Source: Dermanyssus gallinae
Taxonomy: Eukaryota > Arthropoda > Arachnida > Mesostigmata > Dermanyssidae
Assembly (NCBI GenBank): GCA_003439945.1
Contig: QVRM01000429.1
Coordinates: 310,001-374,000, forward strand
DNA: 64,000 bases
Direction of reading: 5' to 3'
This document shows, piece by piece, positions 12,319-22,157 of the stretch. Within the stretch, counting starts at the first letter, position 1. Every line of letters begins with the position of its first letter. Below the pieces are notes generated by a model. That model worked only from the letters and a program-made list of their open reading frames with translations, was not told the DNA's origin and searched no databases. A program made the position numbers and the translations under genes.

Positions 12319-14100
12319 AATTGTTGCAGGGACTAATAAATTACTCGCAATTATTTGTCTATAATAACTTACTTTGCCCGAATGTGCTATTGCATATTCT
12401 AGTGGTTTCCGGGCAGCCATGTTTCGCTTCCATGCATACAAAATTGGTTTGCTTAAGTTTCATCTCAATAATAATTCCAGGCGTCCCTAAGCCCAGTACT
12501 TACTACATTGGTGCCTTCGATTTACATCTAATGACAAACTGTTATTTAGTGATGCTTGGATCGGATGACGGATGATCAAGAGGAATAATGAAATGTGATA
12601 AAACGCCTTTCCTCAGACAGGCGCTGTATCTCTTAATAAAAATATAGGTGTAAATGTGGAACCAACTGCATCGTGTTAAATTGTTTCCTAGGGCTTACTT
12701 TGCTCATGAAAAGCTCGAATAGGAGAACATTTAAACAAGTAGCTATGTAATACCATAGATTTCTGAAGTACCGTAGTCGACCGATAAGGAGTTTTAATTT
12801 TTCAACTGCTAGAGTAGTTGCGGGAATAGACGTTCTCCCATCGACGGTCTCAATTGATGACGCTTCTGATCGGCTTGGTAATAACAGAGCAGGACTTCTT
12901 TGAAGTGTCTATATTCTGCTTTTGGGGGATTAGGGGCTGCCTGTGACTTCTCGTTCTCTGTCTGTTCTGTGTCTCAATTTGGGCTTCGCAAAACATTTTT
13001 TAGTAGCAGCCTCCTTAGCAAACAGAAGCCAAGACGAGGAACAGGAATATGCTCAGTCATCTTTGTATTACTGCCGGCGTAGTAGTATCACTTAGCGGAT
13101 CACCAATTTTCTAAGCCACAAAAGACGACTCTGAAGAGTCCCTACTTAACATTACCTGAATACTTACACGTCATCGCGCATGTTGTCGAGTGGCAACCCT
13201 CTGAGTAGGAACGCACTACGGGCTTAAGTCCCTGGCAAGCCTCTTTATACAAGCGAACATCATATAGGCCCTCGATCGTTAACTATTTTTTTCATGGATG
13301 TTTCGTACAACCATTTTTAATAAGCTCATACTGATTCCGGCTAGAGACAGTTACGACTCGTTAAAAACATAAGGATAGCTTGCATGCTGTTTTTAACAAT
13401 TAGCAATCAAGTTGTCTACATTCGTACTGTACTCGCAGCGTTTCCTCGCATTCAGCTCATAAAATAGCCGAGCTTCAACTAGACGCTACAAACTCGTGCA
13501 GCCCCTGTGTGCATTCCTTGTTACATGACAGACACTTATATGTGCACACCCGTACATATCTCTCTCCCTCTCTCTGTCAAGCTGCGCGTGTATGTATATT
13601 CGTATGTATGTGTAAATCTGTGTGCAAATATAAATACTCACTGCAGCTTACCGTAATCATTACTGACAAAAGCGAGTGTATCGTTTTTGTCAACGACTTG
13701 GCCTGTTCGCATTCGGCTTTTTCTCGCTGTCACCTTGTCAATCGATGACGAGTTGCACGCCTGGGGTTGCTTTGCTGTCGTTGTGATGGCCAACGTCGTA
13801 GCCGTCGTTGGTGAAGTGCTTACTGTTGTTGCTGTTGCTTTGTAGCATAGAAAGCCATAGCAGCAGCAGCAGTCTCACAAGCCACGCAAACGAAAGCGAG
13901 GCCTAGGCGCCGACTGCCTGCATATAGCGGCATTATAAGCAATACCCGCGTAGCCTGAAGGCCCGGCGGACGAGACACTGTTGATACGGAACGCCAACGT
14001 AACAATGGCGAACCAGCGAACCAAGCCACCACCGACGTGGTGGGGCCGGCTGAATACGCTCATTCGCGGCGTGGCCAAATGCCGATAGATATCGCACACA
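11758..14100. other. About 2.3 kb without a supported gene
   Basis: Contains one long (TA)n tract (12250-12314), CT-, GT- and ATGT-rich simple sequence near 13556-13630, and CAG/TTG-rich sequence near 13820-13875. From about 13740 the DNA becomes more GC-rich, which could mark a promoter or untranslated first exon. I see no splice pattern or coding frame to support that. Confidence 0.4.
12250..12314. repeat. (TA)n microsatellite
   Basis: About 32 uninterrupted TA units. Translation gives artefactual YIYIYI peptides, which should not be annotated. Confidence 0.95.
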
Positions 14101-14164
14101 CAGCACATACATAGAGCAAACACATGCAGCTCTAGCTGCATGTGTTCGCTCTATGTATGTGCTG
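14101..14164. repeat. Near-perfect 64 bp palindrome
   Basis: Two 31-base arms (14101-14131 and 14134-14164) separated by CT. They are reverse complements with one mismatch (30 of 31). The arms contain CAGCACATACATAGAGC. ATAC/CATG-rich simple sequence follows at 14180-14218. It would form a stable hairpin or cruciform. Confidence 0.95.
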
Positions 14165-14511
14165 CGCATGCATGCAGAACTCCATACATACATACATACA
14201 TGCATACATGCATGCATGGGCAAGAGAGACTCCGACTCGTTGATTCGGGTGGTAACGGCAAATAGGCAAATCAACTAGAAAAAAAGCATTCAACCACCAA
14301 TTGTCGCAGAGTCGACTTGCACTACAACGGCAACGGCAAGTTGCCGGGTCTCGTGCAGTGTCCTGTGTGTGTCTATGTGTGTTTGTGTGAGTCTATCGCA
14401 GTCATGCACGCGTGACATGGATTCCGAGCGGTATATCCCTACGCCATACTACAACGACGGAAACGTCCTCCGTCGTGGATGCGCATTATGCGCAATACAT
14501 TGTACTCGCAT

Positions 14512-14531
14512 GATATATATATATATATATA
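14512..14531. repeat. Short (TA)n microsatellite
   Basis: About 10 TA units. Confidence 0.85.
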
Positions 14532-14821
14532 CTTGCTTTACCTGCTAAATGTTTTTCATGCTAGGCTTTAACATCTCTCGAAATATTATTATCTGCGGTA
14601 TTTTTCCCCATGTTCTTTTGCTTTCTAAGACCTTGCGACTTGCCATAACACTTGTGGGGCCATTAGTCAGTAAGAATCTAGACAGAAAACTCTTGCCTTA
14701 CACTTGCCCGCCATATGGGGCAACATACCACACGGGGTAAAATACCATAGAACGTTTGCCGTAGTGCTTCCTCTTTTAGGACCATCTCGTAAATACCGCT
14801 GGCACATGCGACAAACGGCCG

Positions 14822-14940
14822 GCAAACCCACTAAAACCGATATCCTCTCCACCCCCTCAGGCTCGGAATTGCGTGGCAGTATTTCAAAACAAGTGGCGGA
14901 GTCTGGTATTCAAGCGCTCCATGCGCCTTGAGAATCCAGA
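14822..14940. repeat. Dispersed repeat family C, copy 1
   Basis: Shares an ordered set of blocks with 22998-23095: ACCCACT-AAAAC, then TCCACCCC, then CAGGCTCGGAATTGC (versus CAGGTTCGGAACTGC), then CATGCG. The TTCGGAA core on one strand is somewhat B-box-like, so a degraded SINE is possible. Identity is moderate and judged by eye. Confidence 0.4.
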
Positions 14941-14944
14941 TTCT

Positions 14945-16440
14945 CTAACCCGCCCTGCCTCGGCTTCTCACCTCAACCGCCGAGATCTGCGGGCGCCGCC
15001 CAAACCCCCCGCTTCGTTTTATCTCAAGGTTCGTCTTCAACTCCATAGTGCTATCCAAGCAATTGCATCGCTCCCGCCACCCTTCAAAAACTATAGCTTT
15101 CCGTTCCAGCAGCTGGGCCAGTGCCGAAGATCGAGTATGAACTTTTTGGTTCACAGTGTCAGGTTGTCGGCCGTCGCGGTGATCCACCCGTCCTGCCGAG
15201 CATCCATGGTGGCCGCCGTAGTCAAGTTTAGGTTCTTGCCATGTAGTTGTTTGCTTCTTTTCCCTGCCAGCAGGTTCTCCATGAGGTATATAGCCTCTGC
15301 TTTGTGTGGGGCTAGCTTCAGATGGTAACCCTTCATCCAGGTGGATACCTTAAGCAGTTGATCTCGTTCGGTCTAGTGTTCGCTCATTTCTGCAAAGACC
15401 AGTAGCGCGAGATCATCCGCGTAAGCCAAGTTAGGCAGGGTATCAATTTCTAAGACCTTGTCGTAAGCAAGGTTCCACAAGACTGGGCCCATGACAGATT
15501 CTTCTGGAACCCCTGCCATTACTCCCCGTGTGTCTCCCCCTACGAGATGTATCCCCGCTAATCCAAATAATAAGCAACAATTTGCCGAAGATAGGGCGAG
15601 GTGTTCTTTCGCTCCATTTCGGTTATTATAGCATTGCAATTGCCTCTATATAACGCATGTCTAACGTCAAGCAATATAAACAATATCAATATGTGCGTCT
15701 TGAGGGACCGTGTGGTCTACTCGAGACTTGACGTAGCATAAGCTTTAGGACGGATAACGTAGATCGGCCTTTGCGAAAACCGTATTGAGAACTAAAAATA
15801 CAAGCTTCTCCTTCACCGCCATGTTCAGGCACTGAACGATCAGGTTTTTGAATGGCATAGTTATTGTGTTGAGTAGACAAATTGGCCAAGGGCCCCTCCC
15901 GCGCTCGTGACTTAGATATCAGTGCGAGGTCTGCCGCTTTCTAATCGGTGGGGAACTGCCGGCTACAGTTAGTTGGGGAAACAAGGCGGTCGCTGTCTGG
16001 TCAACCATCTCCGGAGGCAGTCAAGAGGAGGGCCTGCGAAACTGGCCTATAATAACCCTCAGTGGGGAGTCCCCAGAGATCAATCTCTACAAATTTGATC
16101 AGTTCTCACTTGGCCTTCGCCCTGCTCCGTGCAATTAAGTCTTTACATTTTTCTAGCCGTTTTGTATCCCTCCTAAAAGGTGTCAGCCCGGGCCATTGGC
16201 TCGTGTTCCGTTCTCGCCATATTAATGTTCGTGCTTTTGTGTGGTTTTGGTAGCACCTGATGCATGCTTTCCGAGCCTCTTTCTCATCTCTTTGGTCCAC
16301 CATTACTGTGGCGGACACTTTACCGAGCCTCAGCGGGATGATGGCCCTGCTTGGCTGCAGGTTGTAATCAGTAGGCCTGTGATGTTAGGTGCTATAAGTT
16401 CTTGCTCTACTGTCTGCAGAGTTTTTTCCTCCATGTATCA
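14945..16440 (-). pseudogene. R1-like LINE ORF2, reverse transcriptase remnant
   Basis: Minus-strand R1-group reverse transcriptase broken into several frames. From 5' to 3': a region near 16318-16110 rich in R/K with EARKACIRCYQNHTKART and a following EIDLWG, the RT block QYGFRKGRSTLSVL near 15790, then a frame (15639-15373) with GVPEESVMGPVLWNLAYD followed by the intact active site LAYADDLALLV. The post-palm HLKLAPHKAEA follows near 15310. The catalytic YADD is preserved, but stops and frame changes separate the blocks. The endonuclease domain is absent and the copy is 5'-truncated. Confidence 0.75.
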
Positions 16441-16590
16441 TATTTCTGCATTGATTTATACGGGAGGTCAAGAAATAGCTATTCATCAGCACTTGGCTGA
16501 CAGAATTTATTTTTATGGCAGTTCATGCCTGATAGCAATACCTTGGACTTTGCATTACTATTTTTAATAAGCATTGTAATAAACAGTTCC

Positions 16591-16593
<3 letters not shown>
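16441..16593. other. Flank of the R2-clade insertion (3' side)
   Basis: AT-rich spacer between the R1-like remnant and the (TA)n tract. The conserved 28S rDNA sequence that normally flanks R2 elements is not here. Confidence 0.5.

Positions 16594-16667
<74 letters not shown>
16594..16667. repeat. (TA)n tract at the 3' end of the R2-clade LINE
   Basis: About 36 TA units lying directly against the 3' terminus of the minus-strand LINE. On the minus strand the element ends in AATATTTTC and then TA repeats. It could be target sequence, or a tail made during target-primed reverse transcription. Confidence 0.95.
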
Positions 16668-16670
<3 letters not shown>

Positions 16671-16765
16671 AATATTGTGATGATTTATTAATCATTTACA
16701 ATACGTTTGCACACTCGGCAGTGCTCGCCTTAATAAAAATGGTAATAAAAAGGTGTCACGTGAAG

Positions 16766-19700
16766 TTAAGAATCAGTTATCCGTGTCCTTGCTTGATGGT
16801 AGCCCCCGCTCTTATGGATCCGGTGCGAGCGATATATCCTCAAGGTTCCTTGCAAAGTTAAAACAGTGAGATCCATAAGATTCCTCTTCGTGACGCCGAG
16901 CCCCAAGAGCGTCCTCGCAGATTCGGAGTCCCATACACCACTCATAGAGATAGTGATGGATCCGAATCTGCGAGGTTTTTGCGGGTAGGGGAGCGCCGCT
17001 CTTAGGAACTCGACGTCATATTTGGCGATCTTGTCTTGCCGTGCTTTTGCCAGGTCCCGGTTCGGGCCGCAAACCTCGGCATCTAAAACCCAGACCTCGG
17101 TAGGTGTTGTTATTACGAGGTCGGGCTTTAGACCCGGTGCGCCTGGTCGACGGAATACTCGCTCACGAACCACCTCATGACCCCTTTCGCGGAGAAGACG
17201 CGCCACGCGATCACAGACGTCATCATGTCTCTTTATGGTTTGTTTGTGTGTTATATCGCACATCTGAGCGACATGAGCCAACGTCTCAGGCGCATGACAC
17301 CCGTGCCTACAACGTTTGTTGTAGCCCGGGCGTCCCCTGGCCAATCTGGCACGCGTTGGTAGTGCGTTGATCCTGAGCTTTAGTAGGTTTAAATACTCCT
17401 TACCAGATAGGTAGGGCATACCCTTAATCCAGTAATGTACAAAGGGCGTTTCGTGTGCTTTTTTAAAATGTGCCCCATCGAACGTGTTGTGTAGTTGTTG
17501 AGACCAGTAATCGGTCTCTTGTGTAGCGGTCTCAATGGAGGTTCCCAAGCGCTCGCAAAGAAGTCTTGTTTTCGCAAGATCTTTTTTAAAGTGCTCGGTG
17601 GTTAGCATCCATTGGACCCCAAGGTGCGTGGAGTGTTGTAGTGCTGTCAGGCGGGAGAGGCGGATTCTGGGAATGAATGTTTGGAGGCAGGGGATGTCCA
17701 GACCGCCGTGTGCTGTGTGCGTGTACAGGTAGGCGTTCGGCACCGAGTTTTCGAGCTTAAGCCATTTCGACTTAACAACCTTTCTGATCTCTTTATCTAG
17801 GTCACTAAGGAGTGCGTAAGATGGTCTGGGACCGGAGACCAGTTTATATAGGAGACGGGGAATGAGAAAGTCTTTCAAAAATATGAGTCTTTGGTGGGGT
17901 TTAAGGGGAGCTATCGTGAGTCTGTTGAGTAAGTTAAGGAGTATATCCTTGGTGGAGTCAACTCTGCCATTGCTGTCAAAGTCGACTCCAAGATATCTCC
18001 ATCGATCGCTCATACCTTTAGCTGGCAATTGCCGATCTCCAACGTTAAATTCGGATACGGTATTGATAAAACCTTTACCTTCCTTCCTATTAAATAGGTG
18101 GGAGATAGTAAAGCTTTTATTAGTATTAATTTCAAGGCCTCGGGATTTTAAAAGTGGGTCCGCAATATTAAGGAGCCGTTGGAGAGTGGATTTCGTGGAG
18201 GCTAGGAGGATGAGATCATCCGCAAAGGCTAAGCCCATAAGGCGGAAGTCATCAGTAAGTTGGTACCCGATATTAGTTTGGTCTAATTTTGAGAGAATGT
18301 CGTCGAGAACTAGATTAAATAAGAGGGGGGACAGAGGATCTCCCTGCCTAACATCCCTAGTTGGCCGAAATGTGCGACATTCTTGTCCAAATTCTATGAG
18401 AGTTTTAGATGAGAGGTACAAGCGTTCGATATAGTTAATGAATACCTCCGGGTATCCGCGAGTCCGGAGTGACCACAGGACGGAGTCATGACTCACCATG
18501 TCGAACGCCTTACGGAGGTCGATTGAGGCAAGTCTGAGCTCACGTCCTGCAGACTTGGCATCGTTAAGGATATCATCCAGAACCGCAAGATTCTCGAAGG
18601 TACCATTATAGGGGAGAAACGCTCGCTGGATTGGGAGAAGCTTAATAGAGTTCTGGAGGCGTCTAGAGAGAATTTTGTTAAGCGTTCGTTGTAAGTATGA
18701 ACTAATAGATAGGGGTCGCAGATCGCTTGGGGATGTGGCATTGTTAATTTTAGGGATGAACGCTAAGCGAGCAGTTTCATGGGCTGAGGCAATATCGCTA
18801 ATTATTAGTATGTTAAGAATACAACAGACTACTTCTAACGGGAGTTTACGGAGGGACGAAATACAAATCCCGTCCAAGCCTAGTGCTTTAGAAGGTCCGC
18901 GGAGAGCTGCGTGGGTTTCCTTTAGGGAGATAGGGAGGGAAACCTCAAAGAGATCAGAGTTGGGAGTGTATACGGGGCAAGGGAGTGGTTCAGGGGGTGG
19001 TTGTGTCATCGTGTTGGCCCAGTGTTCTACAACTTCGGTGGCCTGCATGTTGTGTATGGTGTGTTTGCCGTCCAGCACCTCATGAGCGCATTTGGATCGG
19101 TTTTGGCTAAAAAGTTTTTGAGTGGTTGCGTAGTCTTGACGTCGCTGTTGCCTTTTAGATACTCGCGCTTCAGTGGAAGGTGTTTCTCTAAAGGCACGAC
19201 GTCGGACAGTGTGTGTAAAATGTTTGTTCAGAAATTCGTTTAAGGCGATAGTGTGGTCCTCACCTGAGCAAATTATATTTGACAGATGAGTAAGGTCTGT
19301 TGAAATTATGTTGCGTTTGGGAAATGTGTTTGTGAGGGCTTGTATTTTAGATATAATAATATCTTTTTGGGATGGATTATAGGGGCCATCTGATTCAGAG
19401 TATCGAGGCCGACTACGCTCAGGAAGCTCAGATCCGTCAAGGTTGGAATCCAGGAGAGACCTCTTTTTAAGGAGGTCCTCTACCAGATCCTTATGCGCCT
19501 GAGAATTACGTTGGCCCCTAATCGCCCCAGGTGTGCGTGAGTTAAAATTAGTAGCTAAAAGGTGGTCAATTTCTCTAGGAGTTTCGTTATTATTATCTAA
19601 TATAAAATCTGCTTCTAATGTTGCTAAAAGTTCACGGTCTTGTGGGTTCCATCTGGCCTTCTTAGAGGGGGGGGCTAAAATGTTCTCATTATATTCGTCC

Positions 19701-20032
19701 GGATGGGCACGACGACGATGTAAATTAAGACCTGATTTAGAATTAAAGACCTTTAAGCAAGTACTAGATGGACATTTACAATTTGGCTGGGAGACGCGTG
19801 AAGTACTAGGGGGGCTAAAATTATCATTAGAAGCAGCAGTGTCATTTTGTGAGGAACTTAAAATCAAATTATTAGTCTGTGATCGGTTAGGAGTTTGGGA
19901 GGTGGCACGAACTTCTCGTTGATTGTGAGTCAATCTAATGTGGCTCGCGAGGCCCGCGCCAGATTTGCATACTCGCCCGCAAGTCTGGCAGCTGAGTCTT
20001 CCGGCGGTGTTGCTGCCGTCACGTGATGCCAT
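16766..20032 (-). CDS. R2-clade LINE protein: zinc fingers, Myb, RT, RLE endonuclease
   Basis: A 1088-residue polyprotein that would bind target DNA, nick it and reverse-transcribe its own RNA (target-primed reverse transcription). Domains: two C2H2 zinc fingers (C15-C18-H31-H36 and C87-C92-H105-H110), a Myb/SANT-like helix region from about 128 (ARWNPQDRELLATLE ... GAIRGQR), and a reverse transcriptase with the R2-like QRAFLPYNGTFEN. The RT catalytic residues are D505 (IDLRKAFD), D605 and D606 (LAFADDLILL), with the RQGDPLSPLLFN motif before them. The C-terminal CCHC motif is C908-x3-C912-x7-H920-x4-C925. The restriction-like endonuclease has PD at 970-971 and D984/E986, followed by a lysine-rich stretch. 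Length matches R2 proteins (about 1050-1110). The ATG at 20032 is chosen; the frame stays open 28 codons further upstream without another ATG. R2 clade is my best assignment; NeSL or another RLE clade is less likely. Confidence 0.85.
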   Translation of the reverse strand: MASRDGSNTAGRLSCQTCGRVCKSGAGLASHIRLTHNQREVRATSQTPNRSQTNNLILSSSQNDTAASNDNFSPPSTSRVSQPNCKCPSSTCLKVFNSKSGLNLHRRRAHPDEYNENILAPPSKKARWNPQDRELLATLEADFILDNNNETPREIDHLLATNFNSRTPGAIRGQRNSQAHKDLVEDLLKKRSLLDSNLDGSELPERSRPRYSESDGPYNPSQKDIIISKIQALTNTFPKRNIISTDLTHLSNIICSGEDHTIALNEFLNKHFTHTVRRRAFRETPSTEARVSKRQQRRQDYATTQKLFSQNRSKCAHEVLDGKHTIHNMQATEVVEHWANTMTQPPPEPLPCPVYTPNSDLFEVSLPISLKETHAALRGPSKALGLDGICISSLRKLPLEVVCCILNILIISDIASAHETARLAFIPKINNATSPSDLRPLSISSYLQRTLNKILSRRLQNSIKLLPIQRAFLPYNGTFENLAVLDDILNDAKSAGRELRLASIDLRKAFDMVSHDSVLWSLRTRGYPEVFINYIERLYLSSKTLIEFGQECRTFRPTRDVRQGDPLSPLLFNLVLDDILSKLDQTNIGYQLTDDFRLMGLAFADDLILLASTKSTLQRLLNIADPLLKSRGLEINTNKSFTISHLFNRKEGKGFINTVSEFNVGDRQLPAKGMSDRWRYLGVDFDSNGRVDSTKDILLNLLNRLTIAPLKPHQRLIFLKDFLIPRLLYKLVSGPRPSYALLSDLDKEIRKVVKSKWLKLENSVPNAYLYTHTAHGGLDIPCLQTFIPRIRLSRLTALQHSTHLGVQWMLTTEHFKKDLAKTRLLCERLGTSIETATQETDYWSQQLHNTFDGAHFKKAHETPFVHYWIKGMPYLSGKEYLNLLKLRINALPTRARLARGRPGYNKRCRHGCHAPETLAHVAQMCDITHKQTIKRHDDVCDRVARLLRERGHEVVRERVFRRPGAPGLKPDLVITTPTEVWVLDAEVCGPNRDLAKARQDKIAKYDVEFLRAALPYPQKPRRFGSITISMSGVWDSESARTLLGLGVTKRNLMDLTVLTLQGTLRIYRSHRIHKSGGYHQARTRITDS

Positions 20033-20954
20033 CGTTGTCTTGGTCCACAGCGGTGGTAAGATTTCTTTAAAAGTCTTGTACGCGAACGATGGCGCGATTT
20101 TACGCAGATGTTGTTGTTAAAATCGCTAAAATGAAGCGGTCTTTAGACCATCATTCTGTTCGTCTCTACCCAGGGAGCACTATGTCATATTTTGTCACGT
20201 ACTGTATTTATGCAAAATAGCGTCAAAAGTAGAAGTTAAAAATTGCACATTAATATGTACAATAGTAGTGTCGGTTTAAGATATATATTTGTGGTAATTA
20301 GATGGAAGACTAGCATCAGACAGATTAATTGCTGTCTCTTCGATTCAGTGGAATTGAAGCATCTATTACAAATATATAGTAGGTATGTAGGTAGTCAATT
20401 AAAATATATAGTGGTTTAAAAACACGATATGGCTGCCCAATATATCGTTGCTTATTGTATTCTCTACGCAGTGTTCGATTTTAGAGCAAAACAAAGCGTA
20501 TCGATACACCACTATACAATGTATGCACTGTCTGGGTTTTGTAGCCAGTGTATACACTTTACCTATATAGAAGTTAAAATTAGTGAAATATAATTAGGGC
20601 CGCTATATTTCACTAAAACAACTATATAGGTAGACTCACCTTACCTAAATCTAAAAACCGGCACAATCACTTCCACTTAAAAACGCTAAAATGCACTTCA
20701 GACAGGCCTTTGCAATGGTGAACGCACTGCTAACCTATCTAACATAGTGACGCGGCGAATTATAACAATTTTGCATCTTTTAAATGCAAAATGGAACTGT
20801 TTGACGGTGTTGGATCTCACAGTTCGGTCACACTGGTGGCCACGATGGTCTGTGGTAAAACTCCCGTTAAAAAGCCAGATATAACTTGCGATCTAGGCAA
20901 TTTAAGCGGGAGCTCGCACCAGTGCGACCGTCCGGCTCAACAGCTGAGTAGAGA

Positions 20955-20957
<3 letters not shown>
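20033..20957 (-). promoter_or_regulatory. Structured 5' leader of the R2-clade LINE
   Basis: Untranslated region between the putative 5' end and the ORF. It holds several potential stems: 20561-20592 with 20603-20631 (28-32 nt arms), 20768-20776 with 20784-20792 (9 bp, perfect), 20794-20800 with 20819-20825 (7 bp, perfect), 20825-20840 with 20916-20930 (about 15 bp), and nested in the last, 20861-20869 with 20903-20912. R2 RNAs are known to carry an HDV-like self-cleaving ribozyme at the 5' end. I could not verify that pseudoknot here, so a ribozyme is only a hypothesis. Confidence 0.5.

Positions 20958-20995
<38 letters not shown>
20958..20995. repeat. (TA)n tract at the 5' end of the R2-clade LINE
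   Basis: About 19 TA units beginning right after the GC-richer structured leader. Together with 16594-16667 it brackets the element. Confidence 0.9.
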
Positions 20996-20997
<2 letters not shown>

Positions 20998-21308
20998 CTG
21001 TATTAGCTATGTTACAAAACTGCTACAAAAGCGTGGCCAGGTAATTTAAACATGAAACGTTTATATTATAAAATGTCATATATACCGCGATATAGCGTTT
21101 AACATATATATAACTGCGATATGAAAAGGCATCGTGTGTTCATATTTTTTTCAGATCTGGGCTGACAGGGTGTGAAGTTTAAGGGTAGGTGTGTTTAGTA
21201 GGTATGGGTCTTGACGGAACAAGATCTAGCCGTCCCACACAGCCCGGGTAGGCTGCCATGCTATGTCCGTCGCGCCAGTACAAAAATGCATTCACCCTCT
21301 ACCAAAAA

Positions 21309-21312
<4 letters not shown>

Positions 21313-21370
<58 letters not shown>
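21313..21370. repeat. (TA)n microsatellite
   Basis: About 29 TA units after an A9 run, about 320 bp beyond the R2-clade element. Confidence 0.95.
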
Positions 21371-21373
<3 letters not shown>

Positions 21374-21381
21374 AGAATAAT

Positions 21382-21431
21382 GTTGAAAGAAGAGCTATAT
21401 ATATATATTTATTTAAAGCTCTTATTTCAAC
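21382..21431. repeat. Inverted repeat with TA-rich loop
   Basis: Fifteen-base arms (21382-21396, 21417-21431) are reverse complements at 14 of 15 positions (GTTGAAAGAAGAGCT type) around an AT-only loop. The organisation resembles the larger hairpin at 43637-43748. Confidence 0.8.
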
Positions 21432-21984
21432 ACGCTACAACGTTTGTGTCTAACACAAATTTAAAGCCATTGATATCGATGTTGGCTCAGACAACCGGGA
21501 GATTGTGCCAGCGCCAAGGAAATTTTTACATTGTACTAAGCGCTAATAGACATTTATCGGTCGGTACAATTAAAAAAGATTTTAAAAAACTGCAATAGCG
21601 GCTGCCCGACTAGATTCTACACGCTCTAGAATAAGTATAGAAGACAGTTTTTTTTGGTATTCAAGAATGTGTCAGAAAACTGAATCAAGAGGTCCTTAGG
21701 AAGCACGCGTCAAAGATAGCAAAGATGAACCGATAGTACATACGAGCATGAGAGAACAGCTGTTGCACGTTGCCACTAAGTGCTAAATGCAATGGCCCAA
21801 TTAGCCCTAGACACTGGAAAGAGAGAACCACACCTCTAACGGTGATAAAGCGTTTAGACGACACGTCCGGCAGAACCGCAACGGGCGCTAAATGCGATAC
21901 TAGCATTACCAAGCTGGTGGCCAGCTAAGGGGGCAACTGCTTATCTCGTAGCGCTGTTTAGATGGAACCAAATAACTCCTCCTT

Positions 21985-22157
21985 TCGGGGCTGACTCTCA
22001 GCCAAGATTTAACGTCCATGGGACTGCTTTTCGCATTGCTTCATAGACGGACCCCCATAAATACAAATGTGGGGCAACGATGGGGATCGAACCCGCGCAC
22101 CTCCTATGTGTCTCCTCCGGTCGCGAGGCGCAGACGCATGCCATCACGCCACCGGCA
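21985..22157 (-). repeat. SINE family A copy 2 (best preserved, full length)
   Basis: About 173 bp, minus strand. It reads: A-box-like CGGTGGCGTGATGGC, the GCCTCGCGACCGGAGGAG block, B-box GGTTCGATCCC, TTTGTATTTATGGGGGTCC, GTCTATGAAGCAATGCG, then tail GACGTTAAATCTTGGCTGAG. The A/B-box spacing is typical of a tRNA-derived SINE with an internal pol III promoter. I cannot name the source tRNA. Confidence 0.85.

Larger units (their letters stand above)
16668..20957 (-). mobile_element. R2-clade non-LTR retrotransposon flanked by (TA)n
   Basis: An apparently full-length single-ORF LINE of about 4.3 kb on the minus strand. It has a leader of about 925 nt with strong inverted repeats, one 1088-codon ORF, and a 3' UTR of about 98 nt. 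Both ends abut TA microsatellites (20958-20995 at the 5' side, 16594-16667 at the 3' side). I take these as the insertion boundaries; the 5' one is less certain. R2 elements are classically confined to 28S rRNA genes, and neither flank here resembles rDNA. The absence of stops or frameshifts suggests a young copy. Confidence 0.7.

Noticed and set aside
12220..12441. ORFs with long YIYIYI runs (also at 21263, 29290, 29345, 48091, 58473)
   Set aside because: These are translations of (TA)n microsatellites, not proteins.
16441..16667. 28S rDNA target of R2 beside the R2-clade element
   Set aside because: The flank is AT-rich and then (TA)n; the conserved 28S sequence is absent on both sides.
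17104..19922. Plus-strand ORFs opposite the R2-clade LINE (for example 190 codons at 17862-18434)
   Set aside because: They are shadows of the 1088-codon minus-strand ORF.
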